A DNA stretch of 64,000 nt. Source: Conchocele bisecta (taxonomy: Eukaryota; Mollusca; Bivalvia; Lucinida; Thyasiridae). Below, piece by piece: positions 1 to 10,743 of the stretch (position 1 is the stretch's first letter; each line of letters begins with the position of its first letter). A program made the position numbers and the translations under genes. The notes below the pieces were generated by a model that was not told the DNA's origin, ran no database searches, and saw only the letters and a program-made list of their open reading frames with translations. The stretch covers positions 81,338,447 to 81,402,446 of the forward strand of contig CM055265.1 in the NCBI GenBank assembly GCA_029237695.1, written 5' to 3'.

Positions 1-175
1 TTTATGTTTAATTATTTGTAAACTCGCAATTAGTCTTTTTAACAGCATAATTGTTATGCTAATGTATTTTTTCATCTTTCCTGTAGTACATATAATTATT
101 ATAACATACATGTTAACCCGCACTACGCGGGAGATGAAAATTGTCGTCTGCTGTTTTTCATTTTTGCCTTAATTC

Positions 176-938
176 TTAAAGGTACATGCCCACTACGTAC
201 ATGCCCACTCAGTAGGCACAAAATGTTACTTACATCAGAGACATCATTTGACACCTTTTCTGGCAAAATAAACATTCATTCACCGTTATTCCACTTATTG
301 ATTCGCATTATTATACATTTTATATTAGCCGTTTTCAATATGTGTCCTTGAGCAAGACACTTTATCCACACTGCTCCAGTTCACCCAGCTGTAAATGGGT
401 ACCGATAATTCGTAGTTGCTCTGTAAATACGAATTACCGGCTTCTCTCAAAAATCTCTACCTCTACCTCTGTTCTTTCTCCCATTCTTGGGAGACGGCAT
501 GCAAGGTCCTAGAGCCAGTGCCGCCGTTAAATGTAAGCTAAAAAAAAAAAAAAAATATTAGCCGTAAATTTACACACTGATATCAGGGGCGATAACCGTG
601 TTTCCTTAAAATGTTAATGGACATTACTATTTATTCTCTGTATTTATTTTTTGATTTGTAATGATCATACTTGATAATCTGTCGAAAATATAATTTTTTC
701 AGGGGACACATTTAATTAGTATAAATAATTAAAAGATAGCATGCCTCATTTGCATATGAAAATAGCCTGATACCACCGCGCATCACTATCAGTGAAATAA
801 ATATTACTAATTGATTATATCTGTATAGCGGGTACTTGTAATTTTTAGAACTGGTGGAATAGTGACAAAATTATTCACTTATTTAATTCCTATAATGAAC
901 AGTTTAATTGTGCCTACTGAGTGGGCATGTACCTTTAA
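176..938 (+). mobile_element. T4 TTAA element nested in T1
   Basis: It begins TTAA 'aggtacatgcccact' and ends with the complement 'agtgggcatgtacct' TTAA. The left end carries a 15-bp internal duplication. A second, left-truncated copy at 16836-17247 matches it in order. No transposase frame is present, so it is non-autonomous. It carries a SINE at 332-555 that the second copy lacks. Confidence 0.78.
332..555 (+). mobile_element. SINE-b insertion, 5'-truncated, with poly(A) tail and TSD
   Basis: It contains 'gtgtccttgagcaagacac', 'cacccagctgtaaatgg' and 'gagccagtgccg', then a 15-base A tail (541-555). The direct repeat 'tattagccg' flanks it at 323-331 and 556-564. The T4 copy at 16836-17247 shows the unoccupied site. 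Poly(A) plus a 9-bp target duplication indicates L1-type or RTE-type target-primed insertion. The tRNA-like head is missing; compare the copy at 3101. Confidence 0.85.
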
Positions 939-1114
939 CAAAAAAACCTGTTTTGGCAGCGCATGAGAATCGTCCCCAGTGGACGATTCTCATGCGCTGT
1001 CAAAACAGGTTTTTATCAAGAAATATTGAAAATAAAACATTTCCAGCTGACGACAAAATTTAATTCAGCATAGTGAGGTTTAATGCGTTTTATTACTACC
1101 ACCAACAATAAGGA

Positions 1115-1221
1115 TTAACCGTTCGAATGCGGGAAACGTAAATCGCCGTCTGCTGTTGTTTTATATTTTGTTTCATGTCTAAACAAAACATGGTTTAACA
1201 GCACTTTAGAATTGTTTCCTA
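1115..1221 (+). mobile_element. T1 element, left half only
   Basis: TTAA plus 'ccgttcgaatgcggg' and 'cgccgtctgctgttg' lead into one hairpin arm 'cagcactttagaattg', which breaks off at about 1221. The following 175 bp (to 1396) is unrelated, moderately GC-rich sequence with no recognised content. Confidence 0.7.
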
Positions 1222-1396
1222 CAAATAAGATGCCAACCTGCCATTCGGGACGAGACACGCGTTAGGGAGCTACGAGTCGCTCCCGTGTCTTGCGCTGTCC
1301 ACCGTAATGGACTGAGTGGACTTATGGGTGACATGAGTGTATTACGTCCGCATATTCTGAACTTCCTGGATGCATCCCTCTGATGAACCAGACCAG

Positions 1397-1603
1397 TTAA
1401 CCTTTACAATGCTGAATTAAATTTTGTCGTCTGCTGTTTATTTTCCATTTTTTCTCATCAAAAACTTGCTTTGACAGCACTTTAGAATCATTTCCCATGG
1501 AAATGATTCTAAAATGCTGCCAAACTATGTTTTATTGACAGAAAAGATAAAATATGAAACAACAGCAGACAACACTTTTCATTTCCCGCATTCTAAGGGT
1601 TAA
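1397..1603 (-). mobile_element. T1 element, complete
   Basis: TTAA at 1397-1400 and 1600-1603. The arms 'cagcactttagaatcatttc' and its complement meet at about 1498. One end reads 'cctttacaatgctgaatt' and the other 'cccgcattctaaggg'. It is 207 bp long with no coding capacity. By its ends it belongs to the subfamily with 'gaatgcggg' and 'caatgctgaatt' ends. Confidence 0.85.
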
Positions 1604-2093
1604 TGAGGACCTAGGGTGAGTCGGTGATATTTGTCTACATGTACTTACTAGCTTCTTTGCTGCTAGCAGTGAAAATCAAAAGACTGAACGTCCTGAAATT
1701 CTTCGCAGTATGTGTTTGTGGATGACACATAGACCAATAATTAATCTAGGGTGAAAAGTGTTTCGTGAAAAATAAGTGCGGGAATTTCACAGCAACAGCA
1801 ACAACAACAACAAGTTAAAAAGGACTCAATTTAAATGAAATTCTAAGACCTGTTCATGATATTTAGAAGGAGAAATAATAGAAAATGTAATGGATTTTCG
1901 TCTGATAATTTATGGCCAACAAGTTTCCCAGCATGCAAAGTGCTAGACAAGTATTGGTGTACCTGGATCTGGTTCTCTCGGTGTCATTGGTGAATGACGC
2001 ATTAGTGCTACAACAAATCTTGGGAACATGTATGGTTATGCAGTTACATGGGCATAAAACTCCCATGTTTGCTGGTTTGCTTATATTTAAGGG

Positions 2094-2287
2094 GGGATGG
2101 ATTGTGGCTTATGGATTAGAACACTTCTAATCCGGAGGTTGTGGGTTCAAACCTCGCCTTTAGGCATCAAAAATACTTTCATTGTATTTCCATCCCAGTC
2201 TGGTCTGTCAGATGAGACTTTAAACTGCGGTCCTGTCTCTATATGACCCTAGCTGTTTATGGGACATTAAACCCATTCACTTTCACT
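2094..2287 (+). mobile_element. SINE-a, tRNA-derived, with 13-bp TSD
   Basis: A pol III B box 'ggttcaaacc' is at 2144-2153, with an A-box-like 'tggcttatgg' about 40 bp upstream. The body ends in 'gggacattaaaccca' and 'ttcactttcacttt'. The perfect direct repeat 'ttatatttaaggg' flanks it at 2081-2093 and 2288-2300. A second copy is at 50078-50276. Confidence 0.88.
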
Positions 2288-2699
2288 TTATATTTAAGGG
2301 TGGGAATTGGCTTTAAGACCTTCCACACCCGGGTATTGAACCTAAGAAAGGGGCCGAATTTTGAAAAATAATTTTGAAATCATTTAAGGTGTCATAAAAA
2401 ATTGAAAGTAAAATTGGCAGATGTGCGTTAAAGTAGGTAAACTCCATTTTGTTTCCGTAAGTGGTTTATATAAGTCTATTGCAGAGACATTAGTCATATC
2501 TATGTGGCTTTAGTTCGCCTTTGGCTTTTGTATGTGTTATTCTATTATCACTGTAGTTATTTGCTAGTTATTTGTCAACTTCACATGACTTCACACCTTC
2601 TTTGTACATTTTATGGCAAATTGTCATCGTCTATTATTGCTCCTATAATTGTGTTGTCTACAGCATTATACCACCAGGCAGCACTAGCCTGCCCCCCGG

Positions 2700-3071
2700 G
2701 TATGGAAGGTTCATTTAATAATTCCAGCACAAAAATATTTACACAATTCCCTAACATTTGATTGGCCCGTAGCAAGTCTCTGTCCAAAATTTATATCCCA
2801 GTAAACTCCCACGCCGAACTACTTTCCGTAACCGTGAGGCGCAGTTAAAATAATTCTGAAGAAAACGGAAAATAAACACATTTTCTTGATGAATTTATTT
2901 CAAATGCTGGAATTATAAGGAATGAATGGCCTTTTTGTGGAATTTATCGGGGATATAAACTTGGAAAAGTCGCGGGAATACTGGACGAGGCCTTCCGGCC
3001 TTCGTCCAGTATTCCCGCGACTTTTCCAAGTTTATACCCCGATAAATTCCACAAAAAGGCCATTCATTCCT
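2700..3071 (-). mobile_element. P5 foldback element
   Basis: 2918-3071 is a near-perfect palindrome with arms of about 72 bp and two single-base differences, meeting at 'ccttccgg'. The flank 2717-2917 is the reverse complement of about 43358-43575, so the two copies lie in opposite orientation. Open frames through the palindrome arise from its symmetry and are not genes. Confidence 0.75.
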
Positions 3072-3100
3072 ATAGTGAATTCCGGTGGGTGTCGATGGGT

Positions 3101-3310
3101 GGCCGGATTAGTTTAGTAGGTAGAGCGTCGGACTGCAGATCGGGAGACCCCGGGTTCGATTCCCACTGTGAATGGCCGATTTGGCGTGTCCTTGGGCAAG
3201 ACAACTTTGTGTTAGCCTAGTCCTATCGGATGAGGACTTAAATAGTCTGTCCCGACATGCAAGGTCATCGAGCCAGTGCCGTAGTTTAATCAAAACACTT
3301 ACATTTAGTC
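3101..3310 (+). mobile_element. SINE-b with tRNA-like head
   Basis: The head has A-box 'ttagtttagtagg' (3108-3120) and B-box 'ggttcgattcc' (3153-3163), as in a tRNA. It is followed by 'gcgtgtccttgggcaagac' and 'gagccagtgccg', shared with 332-555. The head cannot form a full acceptor stem as read, so this is a SINE and not a tRNA gene. No clear target duplication is visible. Confidence 0.75.
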
Positions 3311-3706
3311 AGTTCCCACCCTTAAAGGAGCTGCTTGACATCGTTGATGGAAAATAAAATATAATCAGCAGATAACAAAATTTAATTACATACGTTGGAT
3401 AGCTTATTCTCACCTTAATTGTTGAACATGAATACCTCTAGAAACAAACGTTCTTCTGTGTAAATCATGTGACAAAAATTTGGCAACATTGTTACTGCCT
3501 CTTGAGATTTATTTCACAGTCTAATTCCCAGCGTAAGACAATGCCCCTCCCCACCCCTTTATTAACTAATTCAGCCCTATAGCTATACAGCCAACATTGG
3601 CAAACACTGTAGTCGCTCATGATGAACAGTCTCATCTGCATCTGCAGTGTTTTACTTTATTTTTAAACTTTTGAAACTATTTCACTTATTTGCCTCCACT
3701 CTTGGT

Positions 3707-3812
3707 GTTTGGAATGTGTCTATCTGTGTGTCTGGGTAAGAAATTGTCAGACTTTCTCCAATCTGCCACCAGGGGCAATTGTGTGCCAACAGGTGATATT
3801 TTCTTGTTGTTA
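3707..3812 (+). repeat. Dispersed repeat with 'tttctccaatctgccacc'
   Basis: The block 'tttctccaatctgccacc' followed by 'gtgtgccaacagg' recurs at about 6975-7045 and about 22050-22130. No ends can be set and the type is unknown. Confidence 0.5.
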
Positions 3813-3998
3813 ATGGAAGATTCCAATATTAACATGGAGCAGACCATTTTATATTTTCAGACGTGAATGGTTAAAGAAACATTACCGGTAAACCCCTTTT
3901 CAATGAATCCAACAGCAATCCAGCCAGACTACCCAGATCAGAATCTACACAGGTTGCCGTGGCAACAAAACGCTTGATCCAGGGGACCAGCTCAATTT

Positions 3999-4213
3999 TT
4001 AACGCTCAGAATACTCGACACTAAAAATGTCTTCTGTTGATTTATATTTTATCTTCTGAACCAATAAAACATGGTTTGACAGCACTTTAGAATCATTTCC
4101 AGTGGAAATGATTCTAAGTTACCGTCAAACCATGTTTTTGATGACAAAAAATGAACAGAAAGAAAGTAAACAGCAGACGACAACAACGTTTAATTCATCA
4201 CTGTAAGGGTTAA
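3999..4213 (+). mobile_element. T1 element, complete
   Basis: TTAA ends, 'gtaaggg' at the right end, and hairpin arms 'cagcactttagaatcatttc' and 'gaaatgattctaag' meeting at about 4102. The left end is degenerate ('cgctcagaatactcg'). Confidence 0.78.
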
Positions 4214-4505
4214 GTGGAGATTTCCCTAATTACATCACATAAAATTCCTAATTCAATAAACCTGTAATTATCGTTACCATGGCAACTACATTCCTTTACA
4301 CTAATTATTGTGGTCAACCCAGTGGTCATTCATTGTCCTGCATAAAATGTCATTAAAAGTCTGTCCCTTTGAACAGTGTTGGCACGCCCTGTCATGCGGA
4401 ACAGCTAATTGTCGGGACACAGGAAGAACCGCTCTAGATATATAACACTGCAGCATTCTGGGTGGCCATCTGGGTATGGATGGTTATTGGAGCCAATTCC
4501 CACCA

Positions 4506-4762
4506 TTAACCCTGACACTGCTATCTTAATTTTGTTGTCGTCTGCTGTTTATTTTCTATTTTCCATTTTTATCATCAAAAACATTCTTTGACAGCACTTT
4601 AGAATAATTTACAACATACGTTGACAGCACATCAGAATCATTTCCATTGGAAATTGGAAATGATTCTGAAGTGCTGTCAAACCATGTTTTTATTCAGAAA
4701 TAAGGCAAGATATAAAAGCAACAGCAGACAACAATTGTTGTGTGTAGTGGTCTAAGGATTAA
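4506..4762 (-). mobile_element. T1 element, 'gaccgc'-end subfamily
   Basis: TTAA at 4506-4509 and 4759-4762, with 'ttgtcgtctgctg' and 'acagcagacaac' near the ends. It holds two successive arm-like segments before the centre at about 4650. Its right 218 bp is copied again downstream by a tandem duplication. Confidence 0.8.
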
Positions 4763-5223
4763 ATATAAGATAAATAAAGAAAATCAAGCTGGCTATTGTT
4801 GCACCATCCCATGCACAGCGTCCTATTGCAAAGAAAGAACTGGATACATTTAAATACATGTAACTGGTATGAAGTCTTGCGGTTCCTGTTTATTTTCTAT
4901 TTTACATTTTTATCATCAAAAACATTCTTTGACAGCACTTTAGAATAATTTACAACATACGTTGACAGCACATCAGAATCATTTCCATTGGAAATTGGAA
5001 ATGATTCTGAAGTGCTGTCAAACCATGTTTTTATTCAGAAATAAGGCAAGATATAAAAGCAACAGCAGACAACAATTGTTGTGTGTAGTGGTCTAAGGAT
5101 TAAATATAAGATAAATAAAGAAAATCAAGCTGGCTATTGTTGCACCATCCCACAGCGTCCTATTGCAAAGAAAGAACTGGATACATTTAAATACATGTAA
5201 CTGGTATGAAGTCTTGCGGTTCC
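4545..5223. repeat. Recent tandem duplication, period 341 bp
   Basis: 4545-4885 and 4886-5223 are nearly identical; the second copy lacks 4 bp ('atgc') near 5150. The breakpoint lies inside the T1 element, so the second unit carries a T1 copy without its left terminus plus about 120 bp of flank. That is duplication of the locus, not a second transposition. Confidence 0.88.
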
Positions 5224-5353
5224 AGTTTACCTTATTCGTAAAACATGTATGTTTGTGAAGTTAAGAAAATATTATCAAAACGTGTCAAATCAGATGAGTC
5301 GAACATAATATTTGGTTGTTGAAATGTAGAAGTGTGTAGAATGGTCAGGACCG

Positions 5354-5646
5354 GTAGCCAATTTCACCAAAATTGCTATGCATACTTATCTAGCTAAGTA
5401 TACTTTAAGTATACTCACTTATTTTTCCCAAAATGCATTATTTCATATAGAACTAACAACTGCATATATTTGATGATTAAAAGTGTACAGAATTATTATA
5501 CTGAATTTATTACATTATCACAGCCAAAATGGCTGTGATAATGTAATAAATTCAGGATAATAACAAATAATAAATTTATCCTTAAATTGAAAATGTATTC
5601 CTCTAAGTGTACTTAGCAAGTATACTTTGCAATTTTGGTGCAATCG
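5354..5646. mobile_element. P4 long palindromic element
   Basis: The ends are 'aatttcaccaaaattgc' and 'gcaattttggtg'. 'aagtatact' motifs flank a central hairpin at 5501-5554 with 'attacattatcacagcc' arms. It is homologous to 60722-61060 and, in part, to 52837-52975. Confidence 0.72.
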
Positions 5647-6126
5647 TCTACAGGGTTGTTGTTTTTCATATGTATTTTCTTTTTAGTCACAAACATACAT
5701 GTTACATAATAGGAAATATATACATGTGTTGTCAACAGCAGATGATAATTGTTAAACCCTATTCGATCAATCAGCTGCAACAAGACAACGTAAGGTCGGT
5801 CGCAAAATTACATTTAGCAATGATGGGAAATTATAAAAAATATATTATCAAGCAAAAGGAAATATTATCAAGAAATAGTTTGTACTAATAGGAAACTTCT
5901 AGTGGTAAAACATGGATGAGTACCCAATTTCTCCTCTGACACCTCCATTTACACATGTAGATGGTGAGATAGGGCTGGTTTTGTGATAACAGTGGGCTGC
6001 TAATTCTGCATTGTTTGGGTAGGGGACAACTGTGATAAGTGCCCAGCCCCTCGCTCACACGGAAATCATCCTTGTTGCTGTGTTTGTCCGTATTTGAGAC
6101 TTCCATTGAAACTATTGTAATCATTA
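5647..6126. other. No recognised content
   Basis: AT-rich sequence with short open frames on both strands that lack domain features or codon structure. I see no gene or repeat here. Confidence 0.5.
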
Positions 6127-6205
6127 GTTAATCCTTTATGCAATCCACTGTCTTCTTGTGCTTAGCTAAGCTAAGCACAAGAAGACAGTAGATTGCATAA
6201 AGGAT
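6127..6205. repeat. Palindrome of about 78 bp
   Basis: 'atcctttatgcaatcc' to 'gcttagct' is mirrored by 'aagctaagcac' to 'gcataaaggat', with one mismatch between arms. The left side has TTAA before 'tccttt', so it may be a minimal TTAA-type element; the right TTAA is absent. Confidence 0.65.
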
Positions 6206-6698
6206 TCGGAATGATTCAGACTGGCCAATGTAAATGTTATAGACGATGGTTTATCAGTGGTGGTGACGTGACTGCTCGTTTCTGGCTACATCACCTGCAT
6301 TGTTAACCAGGTAGTTACCTGAGAGCACCCCAGGTACCGTTCATTGTCTTGACACAGGTAATTTTCTCAGCTTTTACTAGTTAATTCCCCCCAGGGCTAT
6401 TACATTTTATTCAGTTTTATAGGTTGGAAATAATGACAGAGACTCGCTAATCTGTGTAATCTAGGCATGGATGGCTGTTTGTAGCTTTGTGGCCGGCCAT
6501 CTATGTTACATGTGGTATAGCTAGTAGTGGTGTAGATGATTTAGAAGGATATAGTACACACAGCTGATGGTAATGTGATGTCCTCTAACACTGATGTAGA
6601 CAGACTTGGTGAAAGGTATATATCTAGATGCTGGTGTCATTTGAGGAATGTCGGACATTTCTTTCCAGAAAATGATGTTGATACACTATATAAATTCA
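6206..6698. other. No recognised content
   Basis: Low-complexity AT-rich sequence between a palindrome and a T1 element. Nothing supportable is seen. Confidence 0.5.
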
Positions 6699-6901
6699 TT
6701 AACCCTTAGAATGCTGGAAACAAAAAGTGCCGTCTGCTGTTACTTAATAATTATATTGCCTTTTTTATCAATAAAAACATAGTTTGACAGCACTGGAAAT
6801 GATTCTAAAGTGCTGTCAAAACATGTTTTTTTTATAATAAAAATGGAAAATATAAAATAAACAGCAGACAACACAATTTAATTCAGCAGTGTAAGGGTTA
6901 A
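6699..6901 (+). mobile_element. T1 element, complete
   Basis: TTAA plus 'cccttagaatgctgg' at the left and 'gtaagggttaa' at the right. The core is shortened: the 'cagcac' of the left arm runs straight into 'tggaaatgattctaaag', deleting most of the left arm. Confidence 0.83.
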
Positions 6902-6939
6902 AAGGGGGAGAATTGTATTGGTTCTTGCCCCTAGTTGCC

Positions 6940-7045
6940 CGGGAGGCATATATAGTGTTTGGACTATGCTAGAGTTTCTCCAATCTGCCATCTGGGAAAT
7001 TTTTGTGCCTCAACAGACCACATTTTCTTGTGTTTTTCTTTTTGC
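6940..7045 (+). repeat. Dispersed repeat, internally deleted copy
   Basis: It shares 'atatatagtgtttggact' and 'gagtttctccaatctgcc' with 21690-22130 but lacks about 340 bp of what lies between them there. Confidence 0.55.
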
Positions 7046-7139
7046 AGAGGTCCCTCAAAAGACACCATCACTCATATCTATTTGTGACAGTTGATACACA
7101 TCATGTTCACATGTGTTTGATACTTCGATAGTGGATATT

Positions 7140-7312
7140 GGGCTGAATATATTTTTTTCTGTAAATATTCAGCTCTGATTATGGGATTTACGCCCTTCAC
7201 AACAGATAGCATACAGGATTCGACAGCATACAGGATTCGACTCCGTTTACCCGGCATAAAACAACCATAGCTGTTGACAGTCCGTTAAACAATATTAAAT
7301 CAAATCAATTTG
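7140..7312 (+). mobile_element. Degenerate R1-like retroelement 3' end
   Basis: 'gggctgaatatat', 'agctgttgacag' and 'ccgttaaacaat' match the 3' parts of the elements at 43727 and 55650. The tail here is 'aaatcaaatcaatt' instead of (CAAT)n. Confidence 0.5.
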
Positions 7313-7564
7313 ATAGTGGATTACATACACAGTTTTTGAAAACTGTGAAATTTGTGACATTTAAAGTCCATGAAGATGTACTATTATATATGCGTATTAT
7401 GCGTAGGTGTCGCTACATTTGAAACAATAGCATCTCCCAGAAATACATGATGTATTTGCTAATAACGTGCTGACATTTATAAATATGTTAATAAATGTCT
7501 TTGAATACCGAAATTACGGTTTCAGGAATTCTGACAGATATCCATCATGGTGCTTGCATCATTC

Positions 7565-7586
7565 GGGGGTGGTGGGGGGGGGGGGG
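7565..7586 (+). repeat. G-rich homopolymer tract
   Basis: A run of G residues broken by two T residues. See also 8483-8572. Confidence 0.8.
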
Positions 7587-7605
7587 ACCTCCTTCCAGCA
7601 AATGC

Positions 7606-7817
7606 CATCATGTGTTTTGTGACCAATGTCGATCCAGATCAGCTTGAGCATCTGCACAGTCTGATCAGGATCAGCATTGTTCACCATGCCATCAAACGCC
7701 CGTCATGCCTCTAACATGCAATATATCGCTATCAGGCTACAGGAGTGTGCTATTTTAGCAGGAGCTACGCTGGTCACAAATGCCTTCAGCCCCATTTCTC
7801 CAGTCGCAGCCACATAT
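7606..7817 (+). mobile_element. P1 element
   Basis: It contains 'gatccagatcag', the hairpin arm 'gcacagtctgatcaggatc', 'caggctacaggagtgtgct' and the end 'ccccatttctccagtcgc'. It is AT-poor relative to its surroundings. Open frames here recur in every P1 copy and are not evidence of a gene. Confidence 0.75.
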
Positions 7818-7930
7818 GATGATGGTTGGAGAGGAGACCAACATTTATCTGATTGCAGTCTGAGGCTAGGTGGATTACACCAGGATATGATCCTTTTGGG
7901 ACAAGCACATACGTGGCTGTAACTACCGAA

Positions 7931-8146
7931 AAGGGGCTTATGGTTTTGCGACCAGTGTAGATCCAGATCAGACTGTGCATCCGCACAGTCTGATCAGGAT
8001 CTGCACTGTTCGCAATTACATCAATGAAACATATGTCGTGCTTCCAACAAGCTCATTCTCAGGCTATAGGAGTATTGTTATTTGATCGGGAGCAACACTG
8101 ATACCAAATCCCAGAAGACTCATTTCTCCAGACACCGCCACATACA
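7931..8146 (+). mobile_element. P1 element
   Basis: Left 'ggggcttatggttttgcga', hairpin core 'gcatccgcacagtctgatc' and right 'tttctccagacaccgccac'. It is a second P1 copy in the same orientation, 114 bp after the first. Confidence 0.78.
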
Positions 8147-8482
8147 GATTGATGTATAGATATTCTTTTCCTGTGAGTAGATATTCTTGAATTCATGATA
8201 AATACATGTGAGAACAAATGGATTAGTTTTGCAGATGTGAGGTTTTTTAGGCGGAATCATTAGGGATTTGGTTGCAAACGACTTTTCATTACAGTGACTG
8301 TTGTAAAATCTATTGTTTTGAAAATATGAGGAAATTCTGCTTGGTTTGCTTGTAAATGGTTATGGTGATTGTACATTGTGGATCTTATTCAGTTTGTGAA
8401 TGAGCAGCATGACCAAGTTCCACAATTGTTGACTATAGGTTACGAAGGCCTGCCAACTGTTGACGAGTGTCTTTTCTCAACC

Positions 8483-8572
8483 GGGTGGGGGGGGGGGGGG
8501 GGAGGGACCATGTATGCAGGAGGGGGTGTTAGGGTGGGGTAGGGGAGGGGGTGGGGTGTGGGTGGGGGGGGG
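8483..8572 (+). repeat. G-rich tract with G4 potential
   Basis: About 90 bp with more than ten runs of three or more G on the plus strand, including one uninterrupted run longer than 15. It meets the sequence rule for a G-quadruplex. The plus strand is the coding strand of zfhx, about 3.2 kb upstream of the exon. Confidence 0.7.
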
Positions 8573-8701
8573 TATCAATTTAAGCTGCAGACTGTGAGCT
8601 CCAGATTCAAAGCATTGATTCAAGGAGTACAATACTGTATAAATATAAGACTTGTCTGCACAGCAGTCAGTTTTACATGACAGTTACACATTTATGCATT
8701 G

Positions 8702-8822
8702 TGTTTGTTTTCTTATTTCTGAACGAAAGTATATGTTGTGACCACTCATTTGAACCATCTCATTGAGACGGTTCAAATGGTGTTCATGACATATACTTCT
8801 GATGAGAAATAAAGAAATTATT
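8702..8822. mobile_element. T2 hairpin element
   Basis: 'gtatatgttgtgaccactc' and 'atttgaaccatctcattgag' are mirrored by 'gacggttcaaatgg' and 'catgacatatac'. The left flank has 'ttcttatttctgaacgaaag' and the right 'gagaaataaagaaat'. TTAA ends are not clear. Confidence 0.72.
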
Positions 8823-9544
8823 TGGAATTTTCTGCCAATAAAATGGTGTACATGTATCTTCTGAATGTAATGGAATCAACCATGCCTCCATGTAGCAGTG
8901 AGACAAAACTGGACAATAAAATTGTCTAGGAAATGATCTGTTTAATAGCAATGGGCAATAGTACACTGGGGACTTATTTATATGGCTGACCCTGTACATG
9001 TATAGGTTAGACACCACCAAATAGTTTTACTATATAATTTAACCGAATGCCATCCAATAAGGCCAGTCTCTCCTACTTTCAATATTCGTATGGATGCTGT
9101 GGGACCCACTTGTACATGACCTGCAGCCAGTCTGTACTGGTTCTGCATGAACTAAACAATAGGTTCACTTACTCCTAAGAAAGAAAAATCCAACCTTGTC
9201 ATATCCTCCAATATTGTGTACATTTTTTGGCCACGGAAACTCCGTTTACATCAAGTGACCAACAGGGTCAGTGTTTTCTTTTAAATGCTACAAATATGCT
9301 GAAAACTGGTGTTGAAGGCACCCCAAAATGTTCCTCAAGTGAAACTGGGTAGTAATGGATCAAGATTTGCAAGCAAACGGTGTCTGTGACCTCAAAACAC
9401 CCGCACTATTTTTTTATACCGGACTACTTTTGCATACACCCTGGGCGGTTTCGCACCATTTGGTGTCTTCTAACCTATAGCCGATAACTGGGGCATATGT
9501 AACACAGTGGTACAACCATACCAATCAGCACAGGCATACGGAGC
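8823..9544. other. No recognised content
   Basis: Mixed-composition sequence. Nothing supportable as a gene or repeat. Confidence 0.45.
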
Positions 9545-9660
9545 CATGCAGGGGACATGTATTTTTGGACATTAAACCCATTCACTTTCACTTATTGGCC
9601 CCCATCTCTATATGACCGTAGCTGTTGCTGGGACATTAAACCCATTCACTTTTCACTTTT
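9545..9660 (+). mobile_element. SINE-a 3' ends, two in tandem
   Basis: 'ggacattaaacccattcac' occurs twice (near 9568 and 9631), separated by 'ctctatatgaccgtagctg'. These match the tail of SINE-a, so two truncated copies lie head to tail. Confidence 0.7.
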
Positions 9661-9918
9661 TGGCCGGAATAATAATTGATCTCTCTAGTACTGTGGTTGT
9701 GATGTAAAACGTCATTCAGTCACTAACCCAGTCAATTAGCCTTTCACAGCTGTATAGTGTAGTTTTGCTCTGTTAAATTTGAACTCTATTGCTATTTTTC
9801 ACTGAAAAAAATCTAAATTTTACTTTCTCCTGTATAAACATGACAGGTTATAAAGAAGAACAGTTTAGATCCAACAGCATAGTATCAGGATGCCTGGCAC
9901 TGGAGTAAGACACTGCCT

Positions 9919-10162
9919 TTAACCCGTAAATAACTGGAATGGAATTTGATCTGTTAATTTTGCAACCAATCCAACCGTCACAAAATGATTTTCAGACTAG
10001 TCCATTTATGAAAATGGGGTGTTTTTGTTCTCAAAAATATGAAAATTACTTGCAAAAAGTGCAGATCCTGATGAGACGGCTCGTCACAAACTGGCTTATC
10101 TGGATCTACACTGTTTAATTTGCCGATGCCACTATACAGGCCTGTGGTGTTGAAAGGATTAA
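9919..10162 (+). mobile_element. T3 TTAA element, complete
   Basis: TTAA plus 'cccgtaaataactgga' at the left and 'ggtgttgaaaggattaa' at the right. The core contains 'tgatgagacggctcgtca' and 'ggatctacactg'. It is 244 bp long and homologous to 17882, 23663, 41991, 51286 and 53687. Confidence 0.82.
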
Positions 10163-10743
10163 ACAAAATATACTATTTTATCCATTTTGCGTTATAAAAC
10201 TTATAATATAATACACCTATTCGAACAACTGCTAAATATGAAGCAGTTTAATTTTTGCTCAGCCTCACCCAATCAAATTGCTTGATTTCAGCTAAAAAAA
10301 CCATTCAAGAACTTGCTTAGAATCATTTCTAACCACATATGTGTAAACCTGAATACAGAGCCTCTCACTTTAGATATCAAATAGCATTTGCACAGATATT
10401 GAATTGAATAGCTGCCTGTTTTATTGGTGTCAGATTTGTGTCTAAATGATTTTACAGGCTGAGAGAGGTCATGTTGCTATCAGGCCGGGTCACTGAAATC
10501 TATTTTTATCCGGATCCCATGTGCTACTGTCTGTATGGGAAGGTCTGCCACAGAATGAGCTGGTTATCATTAATCGGAGGGATACAGGAAGTGGTTAATC
10601 TTTGTAATTTGGACGACATATTTACTGTTTGGGAAAATAACTGGAATGGTACTTGTGTTTTATGTGTGCAGTGGGTTACTGACTACTTGTTTGAATTGTA
10701 TCTTATTTGGATGACACGACAATGTATGCAAGTATTTTGCTTA
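10163..10743. other. No recognised content
   Basis: AT-rich. A 97-codon open frame at 10471-10764 has no recognisable domain and runs into a T2 element, so I do not call it a gene. Confidence 0.5.

Larger units (their letters stand above)
113..1083 (+). mobile_element. T1 palindromic TTAA element, split by a T4 element
   Basis: The left end is TTAA followed by 'cccgcactacgcggg' and 'ttgtcgtctgctg' (113-175). The rest resumes at 935 with 'caaaaaaacctgttttg', a hairpin core at about 945-1016 containing 'gcgcatgagaatcg' and its complement, 'cagctgacgac', and a terminal TTAA at 1080-1083. The 176-938 block is a separate TTAA-bounded element inserted at an internal TTAA. With the insert removed, the two parts make one ordinary T1 element of about 210 bp. 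Confidence 0.8.

Noticed and set aside
2922..3116. Open frames on both strands through the P5 palindrome (also 42964-43362)
   Set aside because: The DNA is self-complementary, so a frame on one strand forces a similar one on the other. No domain or codon signal is present.
3101..3173. tRNA gene suggested by A and B boxes
   Set aside because: The sequence continues into the SINE-b body and the acceptor stem does not pair as read; it is the head of a SINE.
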